A stretch of 64,000 nt of DNA, taken from the NCBI GenBank assembly GCA_028564705.1, contig JAPXFQ010001351.1:248001-312000 (forward strand), written 5' to 3'. Of the stretch, positions 37,101 to 48,800 are shown piece after piece. A model generated the notes under the pieces. It was given only the letters and a program-made list of their open reading frames with translations, was not told where the DNA came from and did not search any database. Each line of letters starts with the position of its first letter. Position 1 is the stretch's first letter. This DNA is from Apricaphanius iberus (taxonomy: Eukaryota > Chordata > Actinopteri > Cyprinodontiformes > Aphaniidae). The position numbers were made by a program, and so were the translations under genes.

Positions 37101-37344
37101 ACAGTGAGAATTGGGGCCATGCTGGCCTATACTCCCCTGGATGAGAAGAGTCTTGCACTGCTCCTCAGTTATCTCCAAGACTTTCTCAAGTAAGTATTTA
37201 TAACTTTTTAGTACGTCTAAAAATAAGGAATCTGTTGCTGAATGTTGTTCCTTTTCCAGGTATCTCGTTAAGAACTCTGCGTCACTCTTCAATGCAAGCG
37301 ACTATGAAGTTGCCCCTCCAGAGTATCATCGCAAGGCAGTCTAA
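31118..37344 (+). CDS. morf4l1: Mortality factor 4-like protein 1 (MRG15), 12 coding exons
   Basis: Chromatin reader subunit of NuA4/TIP60 acetyltransferase and Sin3-HDAC complexes; it binds H3K36-methylated nucleosomes and links to PALB2-dependent repair. Exons: 31118-31157, 32189-32235, 32322-32389, 32477-32563, 32696-32773, 32855-32880, 32990-33081, 33236-33337, 36400-36488, 36632-36804, 37105-37189, 37260-37344. Introns are GT-AG and phases close, giving 323 aa, equal to the short human isoform. Residues about 12-62 form the chromo domain; the methyl-lysine aromatic cage residues Y26, Y46, W49 and W53 are all present. A basic nuclear-localisation stretch PPRKKRARV lies at 132-140. The MRG domain covers about 150-323, ending EYHRKAV. 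The human alternative insert within the chromo domain was not found in the intron 32390-32476. Intron 8 (33338-36399) holds three transposons. An out-of-frame ATG sits four bases before the start. Confidence 0.97.
33443..33964. mobile_element. TIR element (MITE) in morf4l1 intron 8
   Basis: The left end reads TAGCCTGGAATAATCCAGAC and the right end CTCTGGATTACCAGGGTA, which are inverted complements with small gaps. TA occurs at both outer edges, so the duplicated target may be TA. It is 522 bp long with no transposase frame. Superfamily is not assigned. Confidence 0.75.
34534..36020. mobile_element. Tc1-like element with TA target sites, split by an insertion
   Basis: The left end is TACAGTACAGACCAAAAGTT and the right end GGCCTGTACTGTA; TA is present at both outer edges (34534-34535 and 36019-36020). 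Inner repeats include GACACCTTCTCATT and GAGAAGGTGTGTCC in opposite orientation. The interior resembles a widespread fish Tc1-type element with the transposase region deleted. A 943-bp element at 35053-35995 is inserted near its right end. Confidence 0.88.
35053..35995. mobile_element. hAT-like element nested in a Tc1-like element
   Basis: The termini TAGGGGCGGGTGGTAT and ATACCGCCCAGGCCTA are imperfect inverted repeats. Perfect 8-bp duplications GTCCAAAC flank it at 35045-35052 and 35996-36003, and those 8 bases are part of the host element's terminal sequence. No coding capacity, so it is non-autonomous. Confidence 0.92.
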
Positions 37345-37720
37345 TGTTTTATTTTCCAGGTCTAAAACCCTTGTGTGTTAAAGGTCAGCCAGGATACTAT
37401 TATCAGTTGAAAGGATGTTATTTCAACATCAGATAAACAGATTTTGTAAAAGTATTTTTGGTTATTTCAGAAGACCCATGGAAAGATGTGTGAATGAAGT
37501 TTTTGATTTTTATTTTAATGAGGAATGCTGCTGAGATCTGTTTTTCTCCCCCTGTATTTGTATGTTTGTTTTCCACTTTGGTTTCCTTTGTTTTTGTCTA
37601 AAGTTAACAGACATTTTTTTTAAACTTGGACATTACAATTTTTTCCTTGTTTCCTGACTTGAAAACGACGCTGGTTAACGTAGTCTTGCAAGCCGTTATT
37701 TTCTAATAAAAATCCTTCAT
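37345..37720 (+). other. morf4l1: morf4l1 3' UTR and poly(A) signal
   Basis: AATAAA at 37705-37710 follows the stop codon by about 360 bases, with a T-rich and GT-containing stretch downstream. This is the likely transcript end. Confidence 0.75.
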
Positions 37721-39289
37721 TCTTCCTGCTGGGCTGATTTTACTGTCCAAATCTCACTTGGTTTGTTTAAAGCTGAAAAAAAACGAAAATAGTTTTCAAT
37801 CCTTGGTGTAAAATCCCATAACCTGTATTGTCTGTAGTCATTCTTCACTTGTTTGACACGCTGAAGATTCAAGAAGATTGAATCAAGCTGTTTCACTGTA
37901 CCTTAAAGCACAGTTTTGTGGCCGGTGAAGTCATGTTTTCCCTACATAAATGATATAGTAGTAGTAGTAGATACAGTATTTCTTACCTCTTGAGATTGTC
38001 ACTTTACAAAACACATTTCAGTGCATATTAATAGGTTCTTGAGTGATTAAAAGTATGCATAATTGTGAAATAGAGGGGAAAACTTTCATCTCCCCCCCCC
38101 CCACACACACACACAAATTATTACAAGTTTCAATTTATACTTAGCCCATCCTGTACAGTATTTTTGCAGCAATTAGAACTGCGATTTTAAACTTTAACCT
38201 CTTGGATTTATTAACACATCGATAGGTTTTGATTCAGATAATTACAATTTTCTTTCCTCTGATTTTCCTCCAGGTTAACCCATCAAGCTTTATCCATCTT
38301 TTTATCACCAGGAAAGCATTCCACAAACACAATGCTGCCTCCACCAAGTTTAACTTTAGAGATGGTGTCTTCTTGTATTTTGTTATGATAGGTATTGATG
38401 ACTTTATTAAGACTCCTTTGACTGTTTTTATTTGATTAGAATAGTTTGAGTGACCTGCCATATTTTGCAGGTTAAAGGTATGTAATGAGAAACATGTTTG
38501 TCATATCCTGCTCTGATGGCTTAAACAGTGGAAATCTGCAAACACCTACCTCATATATTGATGGAAATCATGCAGTGATTGCTGTTTTTTTAAAATAAGA
38601 ATATTGTATAATTTTTTTGAAGCACAGTCGTCCCTCCTCTGCCTCCACCCGGATTCTTTTCCACTGTTTTGACTTCGTACCATGAAAAAAGAGAGAAAGC
38701 AAATATTATCTTGAGGCTGATTTGTGGTTTCATCTGTCAGAAACTTGCATTTGTTATGGCAAGAACAATCTTGATTTTTTTTCCCCCCAAAGAATTTGTT
38801 TAATCCACGTTTCCCCCAGCCTTAACCAGAGCCAGATGTGTTTTTACTGGAGAGAGTTCTCGCTTCACAGCACCCTGGCGACTTAAAATAAAAACGCCAT
38901 AAGGAAGAATGACAGGTATAGGGGCCTCCTCTGGAAAAACACTTACCTGCTCCTTGTTTCTTCTGTGTTATTGCCGCAGTTAATCCTTCACATAACACAG
39001 GTACGGACACCCTCTGGTGTTTGGACTGTCATGTAAACTAAAAGACAAAAAGAGCCTTTTAGTGCTGTCATTATTCAAAGAGAGACATAGATGCATAGTT
39101 TGCACAAAACAGACACCACTATTGGGCTCGCTCAAGTGTGATGGATGGTTTTTAGCTCTTTTCTATCTCCTAGTTTCTGTTTCAAAAGATTTGAAGGCAC
39201 AACGCAAATCTAAAATTAATAAAACCCATTGAAGATTAGCCCTAATAGACCAGAACATTTAAGGAAATACGTTGGCCACATTTATCAAC
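37721..39289. other. Intergenic DNA, no gene seen
   Basis: No exon was recognised. It contains a C run and CA repeat at about 38090-38116. About 38280-38400 includes ACAATGCTGCCTCCACCAAG, resembling the minus strand of a Tc1-type transposon; this is a short, low-confidence remnant. Confidence 0.5.
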
Positions 39290-39605
39290 GCCAGTGATGT
39301 ATGGTTTACAGACGGCGCCAATAGGGAACAGAAAGGACGCAGAACTGGAAGCTGCAGAGCTTAGGTTGGGAGTGACAAGGATAGATAAGCCTGGGAATGA
39401 GGACATCAGAGAGACAGATCACATCAGATGTTTTGGAGATAATGTCAGCAAGGCCAAACAGATGGTTTGGATATGTTCAGAGGACAGACAATAATCATAT
39501 CAGTAGAAGAATGCTGAGGTTGGAGGCAGCAGGCCGAGAGGAAGACCCAATAGGAGATTTATAGATGTAGTTAAAGAGGACGTGAAGTTAGTTGGTAAAG
39601 GGTTA
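39290..39605 (+). mobile_element. LINE 3' end (RTE/L1-like), degraded
   Basis: One frame reads LEAAELRLGVTRIDK and then ETDHIRCFGDNVSKAKQMVW. After a frameshift, sequence encodes a GHVQR-like motif, then RRMLRLEAAGR and RFIDVVKEDVKLV. This is the usual C-terminal order of fish LINE ORF2 proteins. It is 5'-truncated with frameshifts. Clade is uncertain. Confidence 0.75.
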
Positions 39606-41887
39606 TTTTAAATTTTTTGGTCATCTTATCACTTTTGGCACAATTATTGTTGCAACAATCCCTTTATAATTTTAATTAAAAAAAAGTAATTAAATAAAAT
39701 TGATTTGAATAAAATTCTCAAAACTATCCAAATCAAATTTTCCATAAAGAATAGTAAAAAAATATATATATACACCATGGATAGTCCAGATTCTGGTGTG
39801 GAGATTTTTACAAATTATTACTGCATGAAGTTGTTTTTCCAGTCACTTGTTTTCACATTGTCGCCTTATCCTCTGTTTCACAGCTGGTGTTGCTTTGAAC
39901 AGTCTCCCACCAATAAAGCTAGTCAGTTTTTGCTCGAACCACCAGATGGCAGGATTGTCCTACTAATATACCACCAAACATTGGTAGTCTGCTAGTATTT
40001 GTCTGATTTTGGTATTGCATTTATTTATTTTTTCCCATGGCGTCTTTGATTTGCTCGTGTTATAACAGGAGCACACTAATCCAGGGTCTCTGGAGAAAGA
40101 TGATATTGTTTGGGATATGTTACGGCAATAAAAAAAAAGGACTGCTAACCCACCCAGGCCGCAAACTTGAAAGAAAATCTTGCAGAGACCCCAAACAGCT
40201 TGGCCTTATTAGACATCAAATGTTATCAGTTTATCTTTCTGATGAAAGCCATTTGTGTTACATATGACTCCTCCAGAGCGTATCCATCTGCTCCGAGCTC
40301 AGTCTGTGTTTAATGTGGTTGTGAATGTTTCCCCAGACTGGGACTTAGTGGTAGACTAATTACACAACGGGCAGGCAGCCTTGGTTGTACACCGCTGCCA
40401 GAGTCTTGTGTGACTGTATGTCATTAGTACTGGAAAAGTGCCTCAGCCACAAAGGGCTGCGGTCACCCTGGGCCTTTAAAACATGAAAGCTGCCATGCCG
40501 CTCCTCTGTAGAAGGAATTTGCAAGACATAAACAGCCTGTAAAATGGAAAATCACATCTGAGCCTATTTGTTTTCCTGAAAGGAAGCCAGAATTGGTAAT
40601 TCTTGCTCATATTCTTTCCAATAACAGTGAGCAGACCAAATAAAGGACAAGGACTATTTGATCCATCTGTTTTCACTGTGGCGTAGTAGTGGTTTTATGC
40701 TTAAGATCTCAACTTGGCTGGGCGGAAAGAAACTGGAGATTTGAGAACATGCTGAGGCCTTATTTATTGAATTTGTACATTGGGTTTATCACCTGTGTTG
40801 TTACATTATTTCTTGTCCTCAGAAAAATCAGTAGAGCATGTAATATATTCACTCTATCACCATGTGTTTACAAAGACAATATTCTGGGAAGATTGCAGCA
40901 TCTCACTCCGTATTATACTGGTTTGATGTAAAAGTGACAAAAAAGTTTCTGAACTAAAATATATTTTTAATCATCTATACATTATATACTCAAAAAAACT
41001 AAAATATTGACTTTAATTACATTTATTTTGTCATAAGTTCCACGTAACTGAATTAGGTTAGTTAAAAGTACAATTGTTGATACAATCCAACATGGCCTTT
41101 ATTTGACAGTGGATTGTACAGAGGCGAAAAAATATGCAACAGGGGATGGGTTTTAAACCTAGGACAAGACTTGGGACTCGTTTCTCCAAGCACTAACCAC
41201 TCTGCTACTCAATGACTCAAAAATCTTGTATTTAGATAAAAAAAAATATATATACATGACTTTGTTTCCAGTGTTAAATAAATATGATTATTGCTACTTG
41301 GAACTTGATTCCAACATGTTAACTCAGCATGAATGAATCAAATTATTGTTGATGTATGAAGTTTAACATAAAAGGAATGCAATTTTGTTATTTACATTTA
41401 CCAGATATATTTTATTTATGTAGAAACTAAATGTTAGGGTTAAGTAATTTGAACAAATGGGTAGTTTCCTATTTTTGAGAGTACAAAAAGGACCAACTTC
41501 ACTCATATCTGCTTCTCAACTCACAAATATATTTTGATTACAAATTTGGCACATATTAAAGGGAAACATTATTACAATAAATAAAAATCGAGCAAACAAA
41601 AACGTCCTTGCTTCTTGCACAAATTTCATTAAGAGTGTTAGAGTAACAATAATCTTTTTATTGGGTAAAAGACTATGAAAATATTTTCGAAGTACAATGA
41701 AATGTGGCAAAAACCACATTTGAATTTCTTATTTTCATTCTGTGGCTTAATTTACGTTTTTCAAACTAAACCTCTACAATTATGTAGAAAAAACAAAAGA
41801 AAAAAAAACAAGCTATACTGTTTCACCTTTTGCATGGAAAAGAGACTTCATTTTTTGTGGAACGTTTTTTAAATCATGACTTTTGTG
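39606..41887. other. Intergenic DNA with one possible conserved patch
   Basis: No exon was recognised. About 40260-40680 is less AT-rich, has no simple repeat and reads like single-copy sequence, so it is a candidate conserved non-coding element. The rest is AT-rich. Confidence 0.4.
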
Positions 41888-42150
41888 GTGGGCTGCACAG
41901 TGGAGCACTGTTGACATGCATGCAAAAGGTCCTGGTTTGAAATCCAGGCCTGGGGTCTTTTACATGGGGTGTGTATGTTCTCACCGGGTATGCACGGGTT
42001 CTCTCAAAGTAATCCACCTCAAAAACCTAGGTTAATTGGTTTCTATAAATTGCCATTAGATGTGTGTGTGTGTGTAAATGGTTGATTGTCCCTTGTTGGA
42101 CTGACCTGATGGAGACAGGGACCAATCCCCTGTGACGGTGTAAAGATGGA
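41888..42150 (+). mobile_element. Degraded tRNA-derived SINE (DANA-like)
   Basis: GGGCTGCACAGTGGAGCAC followed by GGTTTGAAATCC (a B-box-like site) and then CATGGGGTGTGTATGTTCTC and a CACGGGTTCTCTC segment parallels the better copy at 63437-63670, with many changes. A short TG repeat (42061-42075) interrupts it. Confidence 0.7.
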
Positions 42151-43081
42151 CATTTATGATAATAATATAATGACATATACATTTTTTTTTTAATTTAGCA
42201 TCTGTTTCAATTGTTATTGGTTTGATTTGAAATGATAACAATATTGACTTCAGATGTAATAAAAGCAGTATTATAAGAGTTAGGTCCTTTTTAAAGTGGA
42301 CATGCAGGTTTTCCTTCTTTCCAAAATCTCAACCTTCTATCTTAAAACTTGAATGCATTTAGTTCTGATGGTCTTTTCGTGATAAATATTTATTAAAATA
42401 TGAATTTACCTCTTATGCTAAAGATGCAAAGCACACAAATGAAACCTTTCTCTGAAATATATTGCTTTTTTGTCAAATGTGTTTCTTTTTTATCAGCTAT
42501 AGCTAAAAGGTTATTTGCTTAATGCTACTCTATGTTGGTCAAAGTAACGCAGAAGAATCGCAAAGGCACTGTGCTTTCCCTCATTTAGTAACTGTCCAAG
42601 TGCAAATTAGCCCTCCAGTGAAACAGTTAAATGCTAATTTAATCTACAGGGACTTCACTTTTTTTCTCACATCACCTTGGCAGAAGAAAATAAAGCTTTC
42701 TTTTGATGTTGAGCCGAATTGTAAAACGCTGTGAACTTGCAACTGAATATCTAAAAAGATAACACTCTGTCTCTGTCCCTCATTAGGCAGGATGTAGTGC
42801 TAAAACACCTTTTTTATGTCGCCACAGTAAACAATTTAACGTGTACCTCTTTCATCTGCTGCTCCCCCCAGAGTCTCACCAATGCTTTGATCCACGTCTA
42901 AGTATCTGAGCACGGTTACATCGCCTCACAAATTTTTATTTAAATTTCTGATAAGTTTGTTTCTCAACACCTCCACTAAGACGATAAATGGAGGGTTAAT
43001 GCATCTACCATCTACTCATTTTTGACACCTCCAAAGACAAACAGTCCTAAAAGCTTTATGTATTTTATTTTATTTGTACTA

Positions 43082-43207
<126 letters not shown>

Positions 43208-44055
43208 AAGAACTCGGTCCTAGGGGAATCATCTACGGTTTCTTTCAAATTGTCTCTGTTCGTAATTAGACAGTGCTGGGGCAATCAGTGCAACAAACAA
43301 ATATTAATAACCACGATAGATAGATAGATAGATCTAAAATTTAAATTAAACATTAAATTGAACATTTCTATTTGCAGGTTTTGTTTAAAATAAATATGTT
43401 TAAGCTGTAAAATGTTTAAGAGGAAGATCTTATATGTTCACTTTTAATATTTATGTCAACTGTGTAATTAACTCTATCAGTGGTCATATAATATAAATTA
43501 AACAAACAAATAAATCAGGGTTTTTAATGGAATGAAATATGATGCACAACCTTTCTTTATCCTAAAGAGGGCAGTATTGAATGATAAATAAGTAACTGAA
43601 CTGAAGAGGACAGCAGAGAACACTTCCAGCCTGTGAAGGAAACCCCTGGTGAGCTTCTGATGGATGGGAAGGTCAAAGTGCCACAATCAGATAAATAGAC
43701 TAGTCAGTACATAGGTAGGGCTATTTGTGCAACTCAAAATCAAAATAACATTTGAAACAAATTCCACAAGTCTATTTTATATCGATCATCTTGTTTAGGT
43801 GATGCCCATTGATTTGTGTAACTTTGGAACCTTGAAATAATTTACTGATTAGTGAAAGGGATTTTGAATAAATGAACAGTTTTCACTGCTGTAACTAAAC
43901 AATTAATAATAAATTGTATATTGTAAATAATTAATCTTACATTGAAGTGGTCTTTATGTTTTGTTTCTTTTATTCAAACATGGCCCTCTTGGCTTTTCAT
44001 ACTTCTGCATTCTCCTGTATGCCTCTGTTTATTTTTTTGTTTTTTTGTTGCTGTA

Positions 44056-44056
<1 letters not shown>

Positions 44057-44101
<45 letters not shown>
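44057..44101. repeat. (ATT)n microsatellite
   Basis: Fifteen uninterrupted ATT units. It is the same motif as in the two skor1 introns. Confidence 0.95.
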
Positions 44102-44569
44102 GGTGTCCATGGTGTTTTGTTCATCTTTCATCTGACCATGAACTCGTAGACAGCATGCCTCTAAGTCATACAGAGGTAAGAATCTACTGATTTATTCAAA
44201 TTCTCAAACAGTGTTTTTTTTAAAGAATCTCTGCTCAGAGTCATAAGAAGATAAAACCATATATGAAACGCACTGGTTTGCAGCCTCACTACTCAACAGT
44301 GACTGTGTGAACTTCTAACTCCTTATTATGCAAAGAGCTTGGTGTTACATACGTTTGAAGTTAAATTCATGAATTTTTTTGCAAGAAAACTTCAAAAACA
44401 TTGGTCCTTATTATTGTGTAAAATTGATCAACATTAACAGAAAATTGATGCCAGGGACAGAAACATGAGTACTTTTGAGGATTGTGACATGTTTATATCT
44501 CTAAAAAGGAAAATTGGTTGTTATGTCTTACAAATACAACAACTCAAAATTATGTGGTCTCTGAACATT

Positions 44570-45840
44570 TCAGCATTACCTAAGATCAATAAAAAATATA
44601 TTTTAAACCAAAATGTCAGGCTCCTGAAATGCAGTCATTTCTTTGTACTCAGTAGTTGGTTGGGGCTCCTTTTGAAGGAACCAGTGCATTAGTGTGGCAT
44701 GGCATGACATGGAGGTGATCAGCCAGTTGTTCTGCTAAAGTATTATAGAAAGCCCATGTTGCCTTGATAGCGGCCTTCGGCCATCTACATTGTTGGGTCT
44801 GGTGTCTTTTATCTTCCTCTTGACAATTCTCTACAGATTCTCTGTGGGGTTTAGGCCATACAAGTTTTCTGTCCAATCAATACCGTAACACCATGGTCAT
44901 TGAACCAGCTTCTGCCTATACTTTGGCAGTAAGGCCAGGTGGTAAGTCCTGCTGGAGGATGAAATCAGCATCTCCATAAAACTTGTCAACAGAAAGAAGC
45001 ATGAAGTGCTCTAAAATGTCTTGGTAGACGGCTGCATTGACTGGGGACTTCAGAAGACACAGTGCACCAACATCAGCTGATGATATGGCACCCCACACCA
45101 TCACTGACTGTGGAAATGTCACACTGGACTTAAAGTAACTTTTGTTCTGTGCCTCTCCACTTATCCTCAATACTCTGAGACAGGGGTTTCCAAATAAAAT
45201 ACAAAAAGTTACTTTCGTCTGAAAAGAAGACTTTTTACCGCTGAACCCTACTCTAGTTCATTTTCTCCTCAGCCCAAGTAAGACGCTTCTGATGTTGTGT
45301 CTGGTTTAAGAGTGGCTTAACACAGGAACGTGGAATTGGTAGAAATCTGTGTATAGTGAATCTTTTTGCCGTGACTCCAGCACCTTTTCCTACCACAGTA
45401 TGTCCTTCTACTAAAATTTAATTTAGATATGTTTGGATACAGCTCTTTATGAACAACCAGCTTCTTTAGCAATGACCTTTTATGGCTTACCCTTCTTGTG
45501 AAGAGCGTCAAATTTAATGACTGTTTTCTGTCAAGTTAGCCATCTCCATGAATGTGTAGCCTACTGACCCAGACCGAGAGACCATTTAGAGGCTCAGGAA
45601 ATCTTTAATGGTGTTTTGAGTTAATTAGCTGATTAAAGTTTGAAACCATAAGTTTCAAGTAGGCTATTGATATGGTAATTTTCGAGGAACTGAATATTGG
45701 GTTTTCATCATCTGCAAACCATAATCATCAAAATTGCAATTAAAGGTTCAATATCGAACAATTTCATAAAATACTTTTTTTTTTTTTACTCCACAGGGTG
45801 TTTAGAGGTGTGCAGAATGAAAGTACAACACTTCATTAAA
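44570..45840 (-). mobile_element. Tc1/mariner transposon with dead transposase
   Basis: Read on the minus strand, the DDE transposase is recognisable in pieces. 45317-45511 covers an N-terminal part. 44916-45170 reads SGEAQNKSYFKSS, then PQSVMVWGAISSADVGALC, NAAVYQDILEHFM and DADFILQQD. The last, QQD, corresponds to the second catalytic Asp. 44649-44876 holds the C-terminus with IKATW and ending KGAPTNY. Stops and frameshifts separate the pieces, so it is a pseudogene. Non-coding flanks extend to about 44570 and 45840. Clear terminal repeats were not resolved. Confidence 0.85.
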
Positions 45841-48800
45841 AACTTATAGTTGAATTAAAATATAATAAAATGTAAATTTTAACAACAATGACGTTATGTT
45901 TACATCTACCAGCCACTATCGGCTTCCATTGCGGTTCGACTGATACCGTCTCCATGTTCCAAGTATAAGCGACTTTTCTCTTGGATCAGTAACCTAACTC
46001 ACTTGCAAACTTTGCTAACGTTAGCTCCTCTAAAATACATTTGTCACTGTACACGGTGATGTTGGTCACCGGATGTATTGGCAGCGAACCGGGCAACCCA
46101 ATGGCTGGAATAATTTTTTCTACTGTTGTAACTACAACCTAGGCAAACTAAATGTCGCTATCGTTTTGTGCTCCATATCCAACCTCAAACAACGCTTCAC
46201 ACTTTTTCATTGCATGTGTAATTAATCTATAAATGAGTTTTGTTTTCTGAAATTTGTGACGAAAACTGTAGAAACCTTTCATGATATTGTTCTTTTTTGA
46301 GATGAACATGAAAATAATACTTACTATAAATATAACATACCTTTTTTTACAAAAGCAATGTTCCTTCATTTAAGAGTCACGATTTATATTTAAGTGTTTC
46401 TTGTCTTTTTTTTTACAGCCAGGGCACAGCATATCGTTCAGACTTCCAGGAATGTAATGCTGATATCTCATTAGGAGGCCTGAAACTTGACAGTTTCCCC
46501 TCCAACTTCGCTGTTGGTCAGTTCCAGGCTGACTGATTCTTTCTGACCTTGACTTGCCACAGGGTTGCCCTCGGTGCTCCAACTATCCGTGCTGCTTGTT
46601 GACAGCTGCTCCCTTTAGGAGCTTCTTGTGACTGGCCTGATGCTGACCTCCTGCCATTCCACTGAAGGCAAAGCGGAGGCAGGCTCAGACCGGGAGGAGA
46701 GGCTGAAGACAAGAGGAGTAACAAGGAGTGTCAGCGAATCCTCCAACAAACACACGTACACATAAGTTTGTTAAGGGAGTACTCCCAACATAGTTCCATT
46801 GTGCAAATCAAAGTGCAAACTGTTAATTTAATAAATTACAGCTTTCTCTTTGCCTTCAGGTACTTTTCCTAACTTATAAATAGTTGTTAGGAGGTAGAAT
46901 GAGACAAATGTTTAAGCAGTTGGTGTCTAATTTGCAAGTCGATATAATGCACTATGAGCTGGCCTCACGTTGAGCCGACTGTGGGAACACAGAGCGGTGT
47001 ATGATTATAATTTTAGAGGAAAATGTTAGGTTTCCTCTAGGCACATAAATAGTCTATCATCATCGAGTGGTGCACGGCAGAGCAAAAAAAATGTGCCCAG
47101 AATTTTGTGCTGCACATCAAACACAACTGGCAGAGACACAATTAATGATTAATAGGCCATCTGTTGGTGGTGGTGGCATTTTGAATATGAAAATGACTCC
47201 CACCGGATGTTTGATCACCTGATACAGTTGTGTTGGAACACAACAACAAAGCTGTCGGGAGCGCTGTAGAGCGAGTGAGCTCAGATGTTTTTATCCACCT
47301 CCATGATATTATGAGATATTTATTGTTCCAGTGGAACACATCTACGGAGTCTTCCCAGCAGCGAGGCCTGCACCCAAAAGCAACGCTCCGTTCGCATTCA
47401 ACGCAGAGGATGTTGCGAATGCGGCCTTGACGGTGCATTCTGACCCTGAGAGCCAAAGAGAGACGGGGAATCGGTTGGCTTACGCTCAAATGAAGCGGTG
47501 CATGGGACTTTCCCACGTGCCTCGGGATGTTCCTCTTCCAGCCCAGTTTGTGGTTGAAGCGTGTGTCTGCACCACTTTACCAGGGAGAGGAGGAGGAGGA
47601 GAAAAGGAAGGAGGGAGTCTCACTGTAGAAGTTAGAGAAAACTTTTCAGAGGGGATTCATTGCCCCTTAGCAGAGAGAACAGCATAAATTATTTGCGCTG
47701 GCAGATGTTCACAGACCCAAATGTGCATGAATTTGTAATGCTGGCAGGCTTCCCTCAGCCAAACTTACTGTTTTTCACGATGCGTGCAGAAGCAGTTGTT
47801 ATTCTGGCTGTTTTACAGAGAGCATTAATCTGAGCTGTCAGCACCACCAACCACTTTGGTGGAAATTATTTCACTCCTTAATAAGGGAACTCTGGTGCTA
47901 TGTTACATATGGCGGTCGGACGGACATTCTTGGTGGGTCTGTCAACGTGTAGCTGTTCTCCAACAGTGAGGCTTCTGTGTTTGGCCTGTAGCAAATTCTG
48001 TAACCAGGAGATGAAAAGAATACTCTAACTAGACATTAAATGGAACCACAGCCTCTCAAATTCTCACTTTTGATGATGATGGGGAGTGCCTGCTGCCAGC
48101 AGGAAGGAGAAGTTCAAAATTGTGTTGACTGATCAGTGTACATTTTTAACCGAAACTGAAAATATCTCGAGAACAAGATATTTATTGAACTATATTTGCA
48201 GGAGACCAGAATTGAAAAGAAGAGGGATTTTTAACTGACTTCCACCCTGTAAAACCCTATAAAAAAAATACAATTAAGTTCAACAGACATCATGAAACTC
48301 AGCAGCTCCTCCAAAACTGAGACTAAACTAAACAAAGTCTTATGGATATGATGTTTATTAAAATTAAATATATATGAGTTCACATATCAATGTTGTCCCT
48401 GCTCGGAAGAGAAAGTCAGATTGTTTTTTGTAGTAGACCCAGGACCCTACCCAAGCATTTAAAAGTGCTGTGTGGGCAGCCTGGCCTGCCTGTGAACTAC
48501 CACAGTGGTGAATGACCACCTGTAATAATGTCTGCTCTGGTTTCGACCAGCATTACGTTGATGTGCACAGACGTGAGCCAGCCTGCCCTTTCCAACAGCT
48601 GTGTCACAAGAATACTTTGTATTACTAAGCGATGCAGTGCTTGTGCAAGTCTCGCATTTCTGCACATATTCGCTCCATCAGGTTTAACTGGGTTGCGTTA
48701 ACAGCTTTTTTACAAGCACTGTCTGCCATACAGCTCAAACTCCAATAATGTGTAACCAGTTATTTTCATCAAAATAACATGTTTGTACCTGAAAATTTAC

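Noticed and set aside
46370..46740. Possible transposase or helix-turn-helix fragment on the minus strand
   Set aside because: Pieces such as QQAARIVGAPRATL vaguely recall a DNA-binding domain, but frames are broken and no family could be named.
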